Shown: positions 5,214-13,025, counted from the stretch's first letter. The stretch is 15,876 bases of DNA from an uncultured Propionibacteriaceae bacterium (GCA_947038745.1 CAMQXE010000003.1:1-15876); one strand, 5' to 3'. Notes: generated by a model not told the origin, from the letters alone. A program made the numbers and translations.

Positions 5214-7781
5214 ATGGACACGCAAAAACTCACTGCGAAGTCCCGGGATGCGCTCTCGATCGCTACCCGGACGGCAACTGCTAAGGGGAACCCGGTCGTC
5301 GAGCCGGCACATCTATTAGATGCGCTTCTGCTCATGCCCGATAACACCGTTGGTGATCTGCTTGCTAAGGCAGGTGCTGATCCGCAGGTAGTTGCCGCCG
5401 GGGCTAAAGGGGAATTGACGAAATTGCCGAGTGCTCAGGGCAATTCTGTTGCTGCTCCGGGTATGTCTGGTGGGCTAGCCCGCGTTCTCGCTCAAGCGGA
5501 GACGCTAGCCCAGATGCTAGGTGATCAGTTCATCGCTACTGAACATCTACTCATTGCTATCGCTGAGGTGCAAAGTCCAGCTAAAGAAATTTTTGCCGTA
5601 CTAAAGGTGAGCGCTGAAAAACTGACTGAGACATTTAGCGCGCAACGTGGAGCTAAGCGAGTTACCAGCGAGCAGGCTGAAGGCGGCCAATCTGCATTGG
5701 ACCAATACTCTATTGACCTCACTGAGCGTGCTCGAGATGGCAAGCTTGACCCAGTTATCGGCCGAGATGCGGAGATTCGCCGAGTGGTTCAGGTATTGGC
5801 TCGTCGAACGAAAAATAATCCGGTGCTTATTGGTGAGCCAGGAGTTGGCAAGACAGCAGTAGTTGAGGGGCTAGCGCAGCGCCTCGTCGAGGGTGATGTT
5901 CCAGATTCGCTCAAGGGGCGGCGTCTTGTCAGCCTGGATCTTTCTAGCATGGTAGCTGGAGCAAAGTTTCGGGGTGAGTTTGAAGAACGCCTTAAAGCTG
6001 TGTTGGCTGAGATCAAAGAAGCTGACGGGCAGGTCATCACCTTCATTGACGAGTTGCACACGGTGGTTGGTGCCGGAGCTTCTGGTGAAGGCGCTATGGA
6101 TGCTGGCAATATGCTCAAGCCGATGCTGGCTCGTGGCGAGCTGCGCCTCATTGGTGCGACAACCTTGGACGAGTACCGCGAACGGATTGAGAAGGACCCC
6201 GCGCTAGAGCGGCGGTTCCAGCAGGTTTACGTCGGTGAGCCCAGCGTTGAAGACACGATCGCCATTCTGCGGGGGCTTCGTGAGCGTTATGAGGCACATC
6301 ACAAGGTTGCGATTACCGATGGTGCCCTGGTTGCGGCGGCAAGTTTGTCGAACCGCTACATCACCAACCGGCAGCTCCCGGATAAGGCTATCGATCTTAT
6401 TGATGAAGCAATGTCGCGCTTACGGATGGAGATTGATAGTTCCCCTGAGGAGATCGATCAGTTGCGCCGGAGCGTGGACCGTATGACGATGCAGCAGTTC
6501 GCGCTCGCTAAGGAAACCGACGATGCTTCAGTTGCCCGGCTGGAGCGACTGAATGAGGAGCTAGCCAACGCGCAAGAGATGCTGCGTTCTTTAGAAGCCA
6601 AGTGGGAAAAGGAAAAGCAAGATCTCAATCGTGTTGGTGATGTTAAGGCTCAGATTGATGATGCCCGGATTGCTGCCGAAAAAGCACAGCGCGAGGGCGA
6701 TCTGACGCGGGCTTCGGAGCTTCTTTACGGCTCAATCCCAGCGCTCGAAGAGCAATTGAAGAAAGCCGAAGCGGCTGAGCTACATGAACGTATGGTGAGT
6801 GAGGAAGTAGGCCCGGGCGATATTGCTGAGGTGGTCTCTGCCTGGACCGGTATCCCCGTAGGCAAGATGTTGCAGGGGGAGTCGGAGAAGTTACTCAGCA
6901 TGGAAGATCGAGTAGGGCAGCGCCTGATTGGGCAACGCCCAGCGGTTGCTGCTGTTGCCGCAGCAGTGCGCCGTGCTCGTGCCGGAATCTCCGACCCTAA
7001 CCGGCCGACTGGTTCTTTCCTTTTTCTCGGCCCGACGGGTGTTGGCAAGACGGAATTAGCCCGAGCGCTCGCAGATTTCTTGTTTGATGATGAGCAGTCA
7101 ATGGTGCGCATTGATATGTCAGAGTATTCGGAGAAGCACGCTGTGAGCCGACTCGTGGGTGCTCCTCCCGGATATGTCGGCTATGACGAGGGCGGGCAGC
7201 TCACCGAAGCGGTTCGCCGCCGTCCTTATTCGGTGGTCCTTCTTGATGAAGTGGCGAAGGCGCACCCGGAGATCTTCAACATCTTGTTGCAGGTGCTTGA
7301 TGATGGACGCTTGACCGATGGGCAAGGCCGGACTGTTGATTTCCGCAATACCATCGTGATCTTGACATCTAATCTGGGCAGCCAGTTCCTTACCGATCAG
7401 TTGCTACCGCAGCAACAGAAACAAGATGCGGTGATGGGAGTGGTCCGCCAGTCCTTCAAGCCGGAGTTCCTCAATCGTCTTGATGAGGTTATCTTGTTCG
7501 ATCCGCTCTCGAAGGAGGATCTGGCCCAGATCGTGGAGATTCAGCTAGCGCGAGTCAATAAGCGTCTTGCTGAACGTCGGATCCGTGTGACAGTTACCGA
7601 GACAGGCAAGCGCTGGCTAGCTGAGCAAGGCTATGACCAAAGCTATGGTGCGCGTCCGCTTAAGCGCCTAATCATGCAGAAGGTGGAAGATCCGCTGGCC
7701 CGGGCAGTGCTTGATGGATCTGTGGCTGATGGCGCTACTGCAATCTTTGATGTAGTCGATGGGGAGTTTCGGCTGGTTTAA
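5214..7781 (+). CDS. clpB: ATP-dependent disaggregase ClpB
   Basis: Hsp100/ClpB of 855 residues, the standard length. It works with DnaK to pull polypeptides out of aggregates in the cytoplasm. Domains in order: double Clp-N domain (about 1-150); AAA+ 1 with Walker A GEPGVGKT at 207-214 and Walker B D279/E280; the coiled-coil M domain (about 400-530), which distinguishes ClpB from ClpA/ClpC; AAA+ 2 with Walker A GPTGVGKT at 606-613 and Walker B D678/E679; the arginine finger within FLNRLDE; and sensor-2 GARPLKR near the C-terminus. No ClpP-binding IGF loop was noticed. The segment after the second Walker B reads DEVAKAHP where the family normally has DE(V/I)EKAHP, a Glu-to-Ala change. The ATG at 5214 is preceded by GGGGAG (5205-5210) at only 3 nt, a rather short spacing. 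HspR control is expected from the HAIR operator. Confidence 0.97.
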   Translation: MDTQKLTAKSRDALSIATRTATAKGNPVVEPAHLLDALLLMPDNTVGDLLAKAGADPQVVAAGAKGELTKLPSAQGNSVAAPGMSGGLARVLAQAETLAQMLGDQFIATEHLLIAIAEVQSPAKEIFAVLKVSAEKLTETFSAQRGAKRVTSEQAEGGQSALDQYSIDLTERARDGKLDPVIGRDAEIRRVVQVLARRTKNNPVLIGEPGVGKTAVVEGLAQRLVEGDVPDSLKGRRLVSLDLSSMVAGAKFRGEFEERLKAVLAEIKEADGQVITFIDELHTVVGAGASGEGAMDAGNMLKPMLARGELRLIGATTLDEYRERIEKDPALERRFQQVYVGEPSVEDTIAILRGLRERYEAHHKVAITDGALVAAASLSNRYITNRQLPDKAIDLIDEAMSRLRMEIDSSPEEIDQLRRSVDRMTMQQFALAKETDDASVARLERLNEELANAQEMLRSLEAKWEKEKQDLNRVGDVKAQIDDARIAAEKAQREGDLTRASELLYGSIPALEEQLKKAEAAELHERMVSEEVGPGDIAEVVSAWTGIPVGKMLQGESEKLLSMEDRVGQRLIGQRPAVAAVAAAVRRARAGISDPNRPTGSFLFLGPTGVGKTELARALADFLFDDEQSMVRIDMSEYSEKHAVSRLVGAPPGYVGYDEGGQLTEAVRRRPYSVVLLDEVAKAHPEIFNILLQVLDDGRLTDGQGRTVDFRNTIVILTSNLGSQFLTDQLLPQQQKQDAVMGVVRQSFKPEFLNRLDEVILFDPLSKEDLAQIVEIQLARVNKRLAERRIRVTVTETGKRWLAEQGYDQSYGARPLKRLIMQKVEDPLARAVLDGSVADGATAIFDVVDGEFRLV

Positions 7782-7793
7782 ATATCGAGAATT

Positions 7794-7810
7794 GGCCCCG
7801 CTAAGGGGCC
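7794..7810 (+). terminator. GC hairpin after clpB
   Basis: GGCCCC (7794-7799) pairs perfectly with GGGGCC (7805-7810) around a 5-nt loop, 12 nt after the clpB stop. No U-tract follows, so it may end transcription weakly or only protect the 3' end. Confidence 0.55.
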
Positions 7811-7839
7811 GAGCTACTGATGTTGTGCGGACTTAAGTA

Positions 7840-7882
7840 TGTCAGCGCCAGAAAGATACTGAAGTAGAGCTACTGGCTGACA
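7840..7882 (+). repeat. Bulged 10-bp inverted repeat in clpB-sortase spacer
   Basis: TGTCAG-CG-CCAG (7840-7851) pairs with CTGGCTGACA (7873-7882): ten base pairs with a 2-nt bulge and a 21-nt loop. The 9-mer GAGCTACTG also occurs twice, at 7811-7819 and 7867-7875. As RNA this would form a stable stem upstream of the terminator at 7918. Confidence 0.45.
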
Positions 7883-7917
7883 GCTCTTGATGACAAGCTA
7901 TCTGAATGCACTTTTAT

Positions 7918-7960
7918 CAGGCTCCCGATTTTCATAAGATCGGGGGCCTGGGCTTTATTT
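7918..7960 (+). terminator. Strong intrinsic terminator just upstream of the sortase gene
   Basis: CAGGCTCCCGAT (7918-7929) pairs with ATCGGGGGCCTG (7939-7950): 12 bp with one G-U pair and a 9-nt loop, followed by GGCTTTATTT. It ends 16 nt before the sortase ATG. It either ends clpB or an intergenic RNA, or acts as an attenuator for the sortase gene. Confidence 0.8.
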
Positions 7961-7963
7961 CGA

Positions 7964-7969
7964 TAGGAT
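7964..7969 (+). promoter_or_regulatory. -10 element for a probably leaderless sortase mRNA
   Basis: TAGGAT (TANNNT class) lies 13 bp before the ATG at 7977, predicting a start at 7976-7977, downstream of the terminator. The same bases contain AGGA, which could instead serve as a weak ribosome-binding site for a longer mRNA. Confidence 0.4.
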
Positions 7970-7976
7970 TACGAGC

Positions 7977-8780
7977 ATGACCGATCTCGGAGATATGCCA
8001 GTAGACGATGAGTTGATCGATGTTGATCCCGGTACGCCGCGCAGAGCAGTCGAGACTGAAGTAGTAGCGGAATCTATGCAGGATGCAACCGATGAATCTT
8101 TGGCAACGGAGACTGACGCTGAGGCTGTTGCCGAGAAGCCACGACATAAGCGTCCTCCGTTGTTCATTTTAGGTGTGCTGCTGTTGTGCCTGGGGTTGCT
8201 TTCATGCGGATATTTCGCGTGGGAGTACTGGGGCACCAATATCACCTCCAACGCTGCGATTAAAGACGTCAAAAAAACCTTGCAGGAGTCGTGGCGCAAC
8301 CCGGTTGCAGGGGAGGCCGCAGACCCGACGCCTAAGATTGATACGACGTTTGCGCTGATCCGTATTCCGGCATTGGGCGCATCGTATGAGTTCCCGGTCA
8401 ATGCGGGGACAACGTCTTATGCCTTGTCGCGAGGTATTGGCTGGTATGAGAATACGCAGTTGCCTGGGCAGATCGGTAACTTCGCTGTTGCGGCTCACCG
8501 CGCTACCCATACCGGTCCTTTTGAGCGGCTACTGGAACTAAACCCCGGCGACAAGGTGATTGTGGAGACCCGGGATTACGTCTATACCTACGAATTGACT
8601 ACCTCCGCGCGCGACCTGACTGTTACAGATACCGATGGTGGATGGATCCTTGATCCGAATCCAGGTAAAAAGGAACCGGCAACAGAGGCTCAAATAACGC
8701 TGATGACGTGTACCGATATGTTTGCCTCCCCCAACCGCTCCGCGGCGTTCGGGAGACTCATAAACACGCAAAAGAAGTAA
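7977..8780 (+). CDS. Class E sortase (transpeptidase)
   Basis: Sortase of 267 residues. Class E enzymes cleave LAxTG-type sorting signals and attach surface proteins to the cell wall of actinobacteria. Seen: an acidic, presumably cytoplasmic N-terminus (about 1-55), one TM segment at about 61-82, then the extracellular beta-barrel. Catalytic residues are all present: His174 in AVAAHRATHTGPF, Cys245 in TLMTCTD and Arg254 in SPNRSAAFG. The long TLMTC context with SPNRSAAFG is the basis for class E. The ATG at 7977 fits a leaderless start (TAGGAT at 7964-7969). A LemA gene follows after 79 bp. No protein with an LPxTG/LAxTG tail is encoded in the window, so its substrates lie elsewhere; it is a housekeeping rather than a pilus-cluster sortase by context. 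Confidence 0.92.
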   Translation: MTDLGDMPVDDELIDVDPGTPRRAVETEVVAESMQDATDESLATETDAEAVAEKPRHKRPPLFILGVLLLCLGLLSCGYFAWEYWGTNITSNAAIKDVKKTLQESWRNPVAGEAADPTPKIDTTFALIRIPALGASYEFPVNAGTTSYALSRGIGWYENTQLPGQIGNFAVAAHRATHTGPFERLLELNPGDKVIVETRDYVYTYELTTSARDLTVTDTDGGWILDPNPGKKEPATEAQITLMTCTDMFASPNRSAAFGRLINTQKK

Positions 8781-8859
8781 ATTAGTCCTTGCCGTTAAGC
8801 TCCCGTAGGACCCTGTAGCCCGTTACGCTTGGAGTAATCGCTTTTAAAAGGAGCACTAT

Positions 8860-9717
8860 ATGTCTGCTTGGGTTATTGCCCTACTCGTGATAATCCTCAT
8901 TCCGGTGTTGGCCGGAGTGTGGGGTATCAGCCGCTACAACCGGCTCATAGCACTGCGCACTGGGGCTAATACGTCGTGGAGCCAGGTCGATGTTGAGCTG
9001 CAGCGTCGTCATGATCTCATCCCGAACCTCGTCGCTACGGTGAAAGCCTATGCTGGGCACGAGCGCAATACCTTGGAAGAGGTCGTTGCTCTACGTAACC
9101 AGGCCGCAGCCATGTCGGGCGGGCAGCCAGGCCAGTTGTCACCTCAGCGCGCGCAGGTTGAAGATCAGCTAACCCAAGCGGTACATAACTTCTTGGTGAC
9201 GGTTGAGTCTTACCCTGATCTCAAGGCCAATGGAAACTTCCAGGCGCTCCAGGCGCAGTTGGTGGAGACCGAAGACCGTATCTCGGCAGGGCGTCGTTAC
9301 TACAACGCATGTGTTGCTAACTACAACATCGCTCGTGAGCAGTTCCCAACGTCAATCATCGCCGGGATGTTTGCTGCGAAGTTCCCGCCTGCTACCGGCT
9401 TTGAGGTCGCTAACATCGAGGTGCGGCAGAGCCAGACTGTTGATTTTGGCCCGGGTTTTGAAACTGGACCGACGATTACCCAGCAGCAGGCTCAGGCTGC
9501 AGGCAACGCGCAGATTCCGGCTCCGACGTACCAGCAGGCTTACCCGAATAACCCGATGGCGGCTCCGGGGCAGCTTCAGGCCGCACAACCGGCTCCGATG
9601 CCTCAGCAGCAGTACCAGATCCCGACGCAGATCGAGCAGCAGCCTCGCTTCGAGCAGCCAGGCGGCCCCACTCCGCAGCCGGAGCAGACGATGTACGGTA
9701 CTCCGCCGCAGGCGTAG
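8860..9717 (+). CDS. LemA family membrane protein with Gln/Pro-rich C-terminal tail
   Basis: LemA-family protein of 285 residues. An N-terminal TM segment (about 4-22) is followed by the conserved helical LemA domain: YNRLIALR, ANTSWSQVDVELQRRHDLIP, NLVATVKAYAGHE, then the long helices up to FPPATGFEVANIEVRQ (about 190). The family's biochemical role is not known; the domain is predicted extracytoplasmic. LemA proteins usually end near 190-200 residues. Here about 80 extra residues follow, rich in Gln, Pro and Ala with many PQQ/QP pairs, probably a disordered, perhaps wall-spanning, tail. The ATG at 8860 follows AAAAGGAG (8846-8853) at 6 nt. A possible -10, TACGCT (8824-8829), would give its own promoter; read-through from the sortase gene is also possible. 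Confidence 0.92.
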   Translation: MSAWVIALLVIILIPVLAGVWGISRYNRLIALRTGANTSWSQVDVELQRRHDLIPNLVATVKAYAGHERNTLEEVVALRNQAAAMSGGQPGQLSPQRAQVEDQLTQAVHNFLVTVESYPDLKANGNFQALQAQLVETEDRISAGRRYYNACVANYNIAREQFPTSIIAGMFAAKFPPATGFEVANIEVRQSQTVDFGPGFETGPTITQQQAQAAGNAQIPAPTYQQAYPNNPMAAPGQLQAAQPAPMPQQQYQIPTQIEQQPRFEQPGGPTPQPEQTMYGTPPQA

Positions 9718-9741
9718 TCTTCAATTTATATAAGAGCATGG

Positions 9742-9772
9742 TGTTGGCGCGGTCCTCGGGGCCGCGCCAACA
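9742..9772 (+). terminator. Hairpin after lemA
   Basis: TGTTGGCGCGG (9742-9752) pairs perfectly with CCGCGCCAACA (9762-9772), 11 bp with a 9-nt loop. No U-tract follows. It is probably the lemA terminator, although the AT-rich TATATAAG just before it (9727-9734) could be a promoter, making it the 5' end of the next transcript. Confidence 0.65.
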
Positions 9773-9832
9773 ATGTGTGGTATCCGATGAGTAGCTCTAA
9801 TAAATCGGTTGCGGCCTCTGGGGAAGCATTTT

Positions 9833-9895
9833 ATGCTTTTCATGTTTTATCCCCGACGATTGGTGAGTTTGATGACGATCCTGAACGCGCGCTAA
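9833..9895 (+). CDS. Putative 20-codon leader peptide of the ABC-F gene
   Basis: Short ORF starting ATG at 9833 and ending TAA at 9893-9895. Its peptide begins MLFMFYPRRL and has 20 residues. A GGGGAA purine run (9820-9825) lies 7 nt before the ATG. The stop falls 5 nt before a terminator-like hairpin that itself precedes the ABC-F ribosome-binding site. This is the layout of ribosome-mediated attenuation known for antibiotic-resistance ABC-F genes, where drug stalling on the leader prevents termination. Another open frame (GTG at 9775) crosses the same DNA but runs into the ABC-F gene out of frame and lacks a good ribosome site. Translation is inferred; short ORFs occur by chance. Confidence 0.45.
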   Translation: MLFMFYPRRLVSLMTILNAR

Positions 9896-9924
9896 TCCTG
9901 CCGCGTCGCTGTGGCGCGGTTTTC
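9885..9924 (+). promoter_or_regulatory. Putative attenuator of the ABC-F gene
   Basis: Terminator form: CCGCGTC (9901-9907) pairs with GGCGCGG (9913-9919), 7 bp including one U-G pair, 5-nt loop, then TTTTCC. Alternative form: ACGCG in the last leader codons (9885-9889) pairs with CGCGT (9902-9906) and would break the terminator stem. The ABC-F ribosome-binding site begins 12 nt beyond the run of T. Confidence 0.45.
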
Positions 9925-9946
9925 CGCCACTTTTCAGGAGACTTCT

Positions 9947-11527
9947 ATGCCCATTGGGCTAAATCACTTATCGTTCACTTTCGCTGATTCTGTTACCCCG
10001 TTGCTACGTGATGTGACGGCGACTTTTTCCGCACACGCAACTGGTGTTGTCGGAAGGAACGGTTCGGGTAAGACCACGTTATTGCGGCTCCTTACCGGCC
10101 AGCTCTTGCCGACTGCTGGTCACGTTAGAACGGATCGCGGTATTGGCTATCTGCCACAAGACATTGTCCGGCATGATGATCGTCGGGTTCTGGAGCTATT
10201 AGGCGTCGATCAGATCGTTGATGCGTTAAAAAGAATTGAGGCGGGCAGTTTCGCCCAAACCGATTTTGATGTCGTTGGCGATAATTGGGATATTCGAGAG
10301 CGCGCACACACGCTGTTAGCTAAACATGTGCCTTCACTTGGAGCTATTGACCTGGAACGAACTGCTGCGACGCTTTCAGGCGGTGAGATCATTCAGATAG
10401 CGCTTCTGGGGTTACAACTCCAGGGCTTTAATGATGCGGTTCTTGATGAGCCCACAAATAATCTTGATACTCGTTTCCGGGAGCGGCTGTATGCTCTGAT
10501 CGACGCATGGCGGGGTTATTTAGTGATCGTGTCTCATGATGTTGTGTTGTTGAACCGAATGGATGCCATTGCTGAAGTTCGTGAGGGCAATGTGCGAATT
10601 TTTGAGGGAAACTACGACACCTACACTCATGCTATTGATCGGGAACAAGCTGCTATTGCACAAGATATTTGTGATGCTGAGCGGGAAGCCAGAATCGCCA
10701 AAGATAACCGGATTAGCGCACAGACTCGTATGGCGCGTGCAGAGCGGACAGGTCAGACGCAGAAAGATCAGCGTAAGCACACTAGAAAAATGGCAGTAAC
10801 ATTAGGCCAGCATCAGCAAGAATTACATGGTAGGCAACGTCAATATCTTGATATGCAGGAAAAGAAAGCCGCTAATCGGCTTGATGAGTTGGGGCGGCTT
10901 TTACGTGATGACGATGAAGTCTGTATTGATCTTCCAGATCCCCACGTATCAAGTTCTCGTAATCTTGCTGAGCTCCATCATGCGGGGGGAGTTATCCATA
11001 TGCGCGGCCCGGAACGGATCGCTATTATCGGAGATAACGGGGTTGGAAAGACCAGCCTGTTACGAACGCTGCTTGGCGAACAACATCGCATGATTGCTTA
11101 CGGCATTGCGCAGACTGACCGAATTGGTTATCTCAGTCAGAAAATTGACGACCTCCCCGATCAGGAATCAACTCTTACTCTCATAGCGAATGCTGCACCC
11201 CACCTCACTCCCAGTGAAATCCGCAACCGCCTTGCCGGGTTTCTGATCCGGGGCGATGATGTGTCTCGACCGGTCGGGACACTTTCTGGCGGGGAACGTT
11301 TCCGGGTTGCATTGGCGCGGTTACTTCTTACCGAGCCAGCGCACCAGCTACTTCTCCTTGACGAGCCGACGAACAACCTCGATATCGACACCACCAACGA
11401 ACTCATTGAAGCTCTCAACGCTTACCGTGGAGGAATTATCATCGCGAGCCATGACCAGCATCTTCTCGCTCAGCTCAGTCTCACAGCAACACTTACCCTC
11501 ACGAAATCTGGAAAGCTTCTTTCGTAA
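9947..11527 (+). CDS. ABC-F family ATPase (ribosome-acting translation factor or antibiotic-resistance protein)
   Basis: Soluble ABC-F protein of 526 residues with two ATP-binding domains and no membrane segment. Domain 1: Walker A GRNGSGKTT at 36-44, signature LSGGE at 143-147, Walker B with D167/E168 followed by PTNNLD. A basic and glutamine-rich helical linker (about 229-320) would reach the ribosomal P/E site. Domain 2: Walker A GDNGVGKT at 362-369, LSGGE at 446-450, D472/E473 followed by PTNNLD. Family members either tune translation (EttA type) or eject ribosome-targeting drugs. The 526-residue length and the attenuator-like leader favour a resistance or stress role, but this is inference. 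ATG at 9947 is chosen because AGGAG (9936-9940) lies 6 nt upstream; the longer start at 9911 would overlap the hairpin. No clear terminator separates it from the convergent DedA gene. Confidence 0.9.
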   Translation: MPIGLNHLSFTFADSVTPLLRDVTATFSAHATGVVGRNGSGKTTLLRLLTGQLLPTAGHVRTDRGIGYLPQDIVRHDDRRVLELLGVDQIVDALKRIEAGSFAQTDFDVVGDNWDIRERAHTLLAKHVPSLGAIDLERTAATLSGGEIIQIALLGLQLQGFNDAVLDEPTNNLDTRFRERLYALIDAWRGYLVIVSHDVVLLNRMDAIAEVREGNVRIFEGNYDTYTHAIDREQAAIAQDICDAEREARIAKDNRISAQTRMARAERTGQTQKDQRKHTRKMAVTLGQHQQELHGRQRQYLDMQEKKAANRLDELGRLLRDDDEVCIDLPDPHVSSSRNLAELHHAGGVIHMRGPERIAIIGDNGVGKTSLLRTLLGEQHRMIAYGIAQTDRIGYLSQKIDDLPDQESTLTLIANAAPHLTPSEIRNRLAGFLIRGDDVSRPVGTLSGGERFRVALARLLLTEPAHQLLLLDEPTNNLDIDTTNELIEALNAYRGGIIIASHDQHLLAQLSLTATLTLTKSGKLLS

Positions 11528-11607
11528 GTATGCGGCTGTATTGTGGGGACTTGCCGTACAAGAAGTTTACTAACGTCAGGTAGTCGCTGCGGGTAAGGCC
11601 TGATAAA

Positions 11608-12297
11608 TCATGCAGCTTTCTTGCGGCTTTTAAGAGCACCGATCACTGCTGGGATTACTGAGACGACGATGATTGCGATAAAAACTGTCTCAATGTGATC
11701 GCGGACAAAAGAGACACGGCCAAGGAAGAAACCAGTTACCGTCACGACGGCGACCCAGATTGCGGCGCCGAGACCAGAGAAAGTAGCAAACTTCTTAAAG
11801 TTCATGCCGCCGATGCCAGCGATCATTGTGACAAAGGTACGAATAAAAGGCGTGAATCGTCCAAGAATCAGCGACATGGCACCGTACTTCTCAAAGAACT
11901 CATGGGTTTCTTGGACATGTTTGGGATCAAAGACCTTACCCATGAAGCCTTCACGCGGTTTAAATAGCGTAGGCCCGAGAGCTTTTCCTACGTAGTAACC
12001 ACATAAGTTGCCTGCCCAGGCAAAGAGGAACAGCACAGCGCACACGAAGAGGAGCGTGAGCGGCTTGGAACCGAAGTAGCTGATAATTGCCTGGTCTTCC
12101 CCTTTTAGCCCCATGGCACACAACATGCCAACGGCAAAAAGCAGCGAATCTCCAGGAAGAATCGGCCACAATCCGCACTCTAAGAACACAATGAGAGCAA
12201 CCGCCCACAGTGCCCAAGGGCCAGTAGCAGTGATGATTGTGTACGGGTCAAGCCAGCTTGTCATGAGCAGCGGCGCAAGACAGAGAAGTGAAGTCAC
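11608..12297 (-). CDS. DedA family membrane protein
   Basis: Polytopic DedA/VTT-domain protein of 229 residues from GTG at 12297. In known members these act as undecaprenyl-phosphate or phospholipid flippases in the cytoplasmic membrane. Seen: a first hydrophobic stretch with FLECGLWPILPGDSLLF (the family's E-C-G...PGDSLL signature), GNLCGYYVGKALG, and FGRFTPFIRT-like GRFTPFIRTFVTMIAGIGGM with the conserved Arg residues, then two further TM segments and a basic C-terminus. Longer in-frame sequence exists up to 12414 but lies antisense to the methyltransferase coding region and reads as Arg-rich shadow. GTG at 12297 is favoured by a TATCCT -10 13 bp upstream; ATG at 12264 (218 residues) is the alternative and fits the usual N-terminus. 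No good Shine-Dalgarno site precedes either. Confidence 0.88.
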   Translation of the reverse strand: MTSLLCLAPLLMTSWLDPYTIITATGPWALWAVALIVFLECGLWPILPGDSLLFAVGMLCAMGLKGEDQAIISYFGSKPLTLLFVCAVLFLFAWAGNLCGYYVGKALGPTLFKPREGFMGKVFDPKHVQETHEFFEKYGAMSLILGRFTPFIRTFVTMIAGIGGMNFKKFATFSGLGAAIWVAVVTVTGFFLGRVSFVRDHIETVFIAIIVVSVIPAVIGALKSRKKAA

Positions 12298-12304
12298 AGT
12301 CCCC

Positions 12305-12314
12305 AGGATATCGT
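12305..12314. promoter_or_regulatory. Overlapping divergent -10 elements (bidirectional promoter)
   Basis: AGGATATCGT contains TATCGT on the plus strand (12309-12314), 12 bp before the methyltransferase ATG at 12321, and TATCCT on the minus strand (12310 down to 12305), 13 bp before the DedA GTG at 12297. Both are TANNNT and share two base pairs. Predicted starts fall on or next to both start codons. No strong -35 is seen on either side. Confidence 0.5.
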
Positions 12315-12320
12315 GGAACC

Positions 12321-13025
12321 ATGGTTGAACGAGTAAACGACGACGTACTGGATACCAAGGTCGTAGCACCGATCGATCCACAGTCGCAGCTAGCTGACGA
12401 CGAGAATGGCCCATTTTGGGTTCCTGGTGTTGGTCCTTGGGAAGGTGATGTTCCTGATGATCCTCGCTTCGATCCGGTACTTCTCGCTGAAGGCGACCGC
12501 CGCAATGTTATTGATGAGTTTCGCTATCTGACGGTAGAAGCTATCGTCGAGGAATTGAACACGCGTCGTTCCCCGTTGCATGTTGCTATCCAGAACTTCC
12601 AGCATGACTTCAATATTGGCTCAATCGTGCGTACAGCGAATGCTTTCAATGTCAGTGCAGTGCATATCGTGGGTAAGCGTCGTTGGAACCGTCGCGGTGC
12701 GATGGTAACTGATCGCTACATTGAGGTCATTCATCACGACGATGAGGAAGACCTTTTCGCATGGTTGGCAGCTCATGGGTTGACCCCCATCGGTATCGAC
12801 AATCTCCCTGGATCAGTGCCGTTAGAAACGACGATCTTGCCAGAGCAGGCTTGTCTGATTTTTGGCTCAGAGGGACCTGGGCTTACCGAAGGTATGGTTG
12901 CTGGCGTAAGCAAGCTATGCCACATCACCATGCACGGCTCAACTCGCTCATTTAACGCCGGTGCAGCAGCGGCTATTGCGATGTACCACTGGGGGTTGCA
13001 ACACACCCCTAAGATGGGTCTATGA
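12321..13025 (+). CDS. SpoU/TrmH family RNA 2'-O-methyltransferase
   Basis: Predicted SAM-dependent RNA ribose methyltransferase of 234 residues with the SPOUT trefoil-knot fold. Seen: an actinobacterial-type N-terminal region (DDPRFDPVLLAEGDRRNVIDEFRY), motif 1 NIGSIVRTANAF, motif 2 LIFGSEGPGL, and motif 3 HGSTRSFNAGAAAAIAMYHW. Motif 3 has STRSFNAGAAAA where RlmB/TrmH have SLNVSxA, a variant I associate with the actinobacterial subgroup. The substrate (rRNA or tRNA position) cannot be told. ATG at 12321 is favoured over GTG at 12288 because a TATCGT -10 lies 12 bp upstream and the shorter protein starts in a sensible place; no good Shine-Dalgarno site is visible, consistent with a leaderless mRNA. 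The stop overlaps the next gene's ATG by 4 bp. Confidence 0.9.
   Translation: MVERVNDDVLDTKVVAPIDPQSQLADDENGPFWVPGVGPWEGDVPDDPRFDPVLLAEGDRRNVIDEFRYLTVEAIVEELNTRRSPLHVAIQNFQHDFNIGSIVRTANAFNVSAVHIVGKRRWNRRGAMVTDRYIEVIHHDDEEDLFAWLAAHGLTPIGIDNLPGSVPLETTILPEQACLIFGSEGPGLTEGMVAGVSKLCHITMHGSTRSFNAGAAAAIAMYHWGLQHTPKMGL

Noticed and set aside
9203..9733. 176-residue plus-strand ORF overlapping lemA
   Set aside because: Arg/Ser/Leu-rich shadow frame of the LemA Gln/Pro tail.
11576..11603. TCAGG/CCTGA inverted pair between the convergent ABC-F and DedA genes
   Set aside because: Only 5 bp with an 18-nt loop and no U-tract; too weak to call a bidirectional terminator.
12298..12414. Longer N-terminus of the DedA protein
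   Set aside because: Antisense to the methyltransferase coding region and Arg-rich; it does not resemble DedA N-termini.
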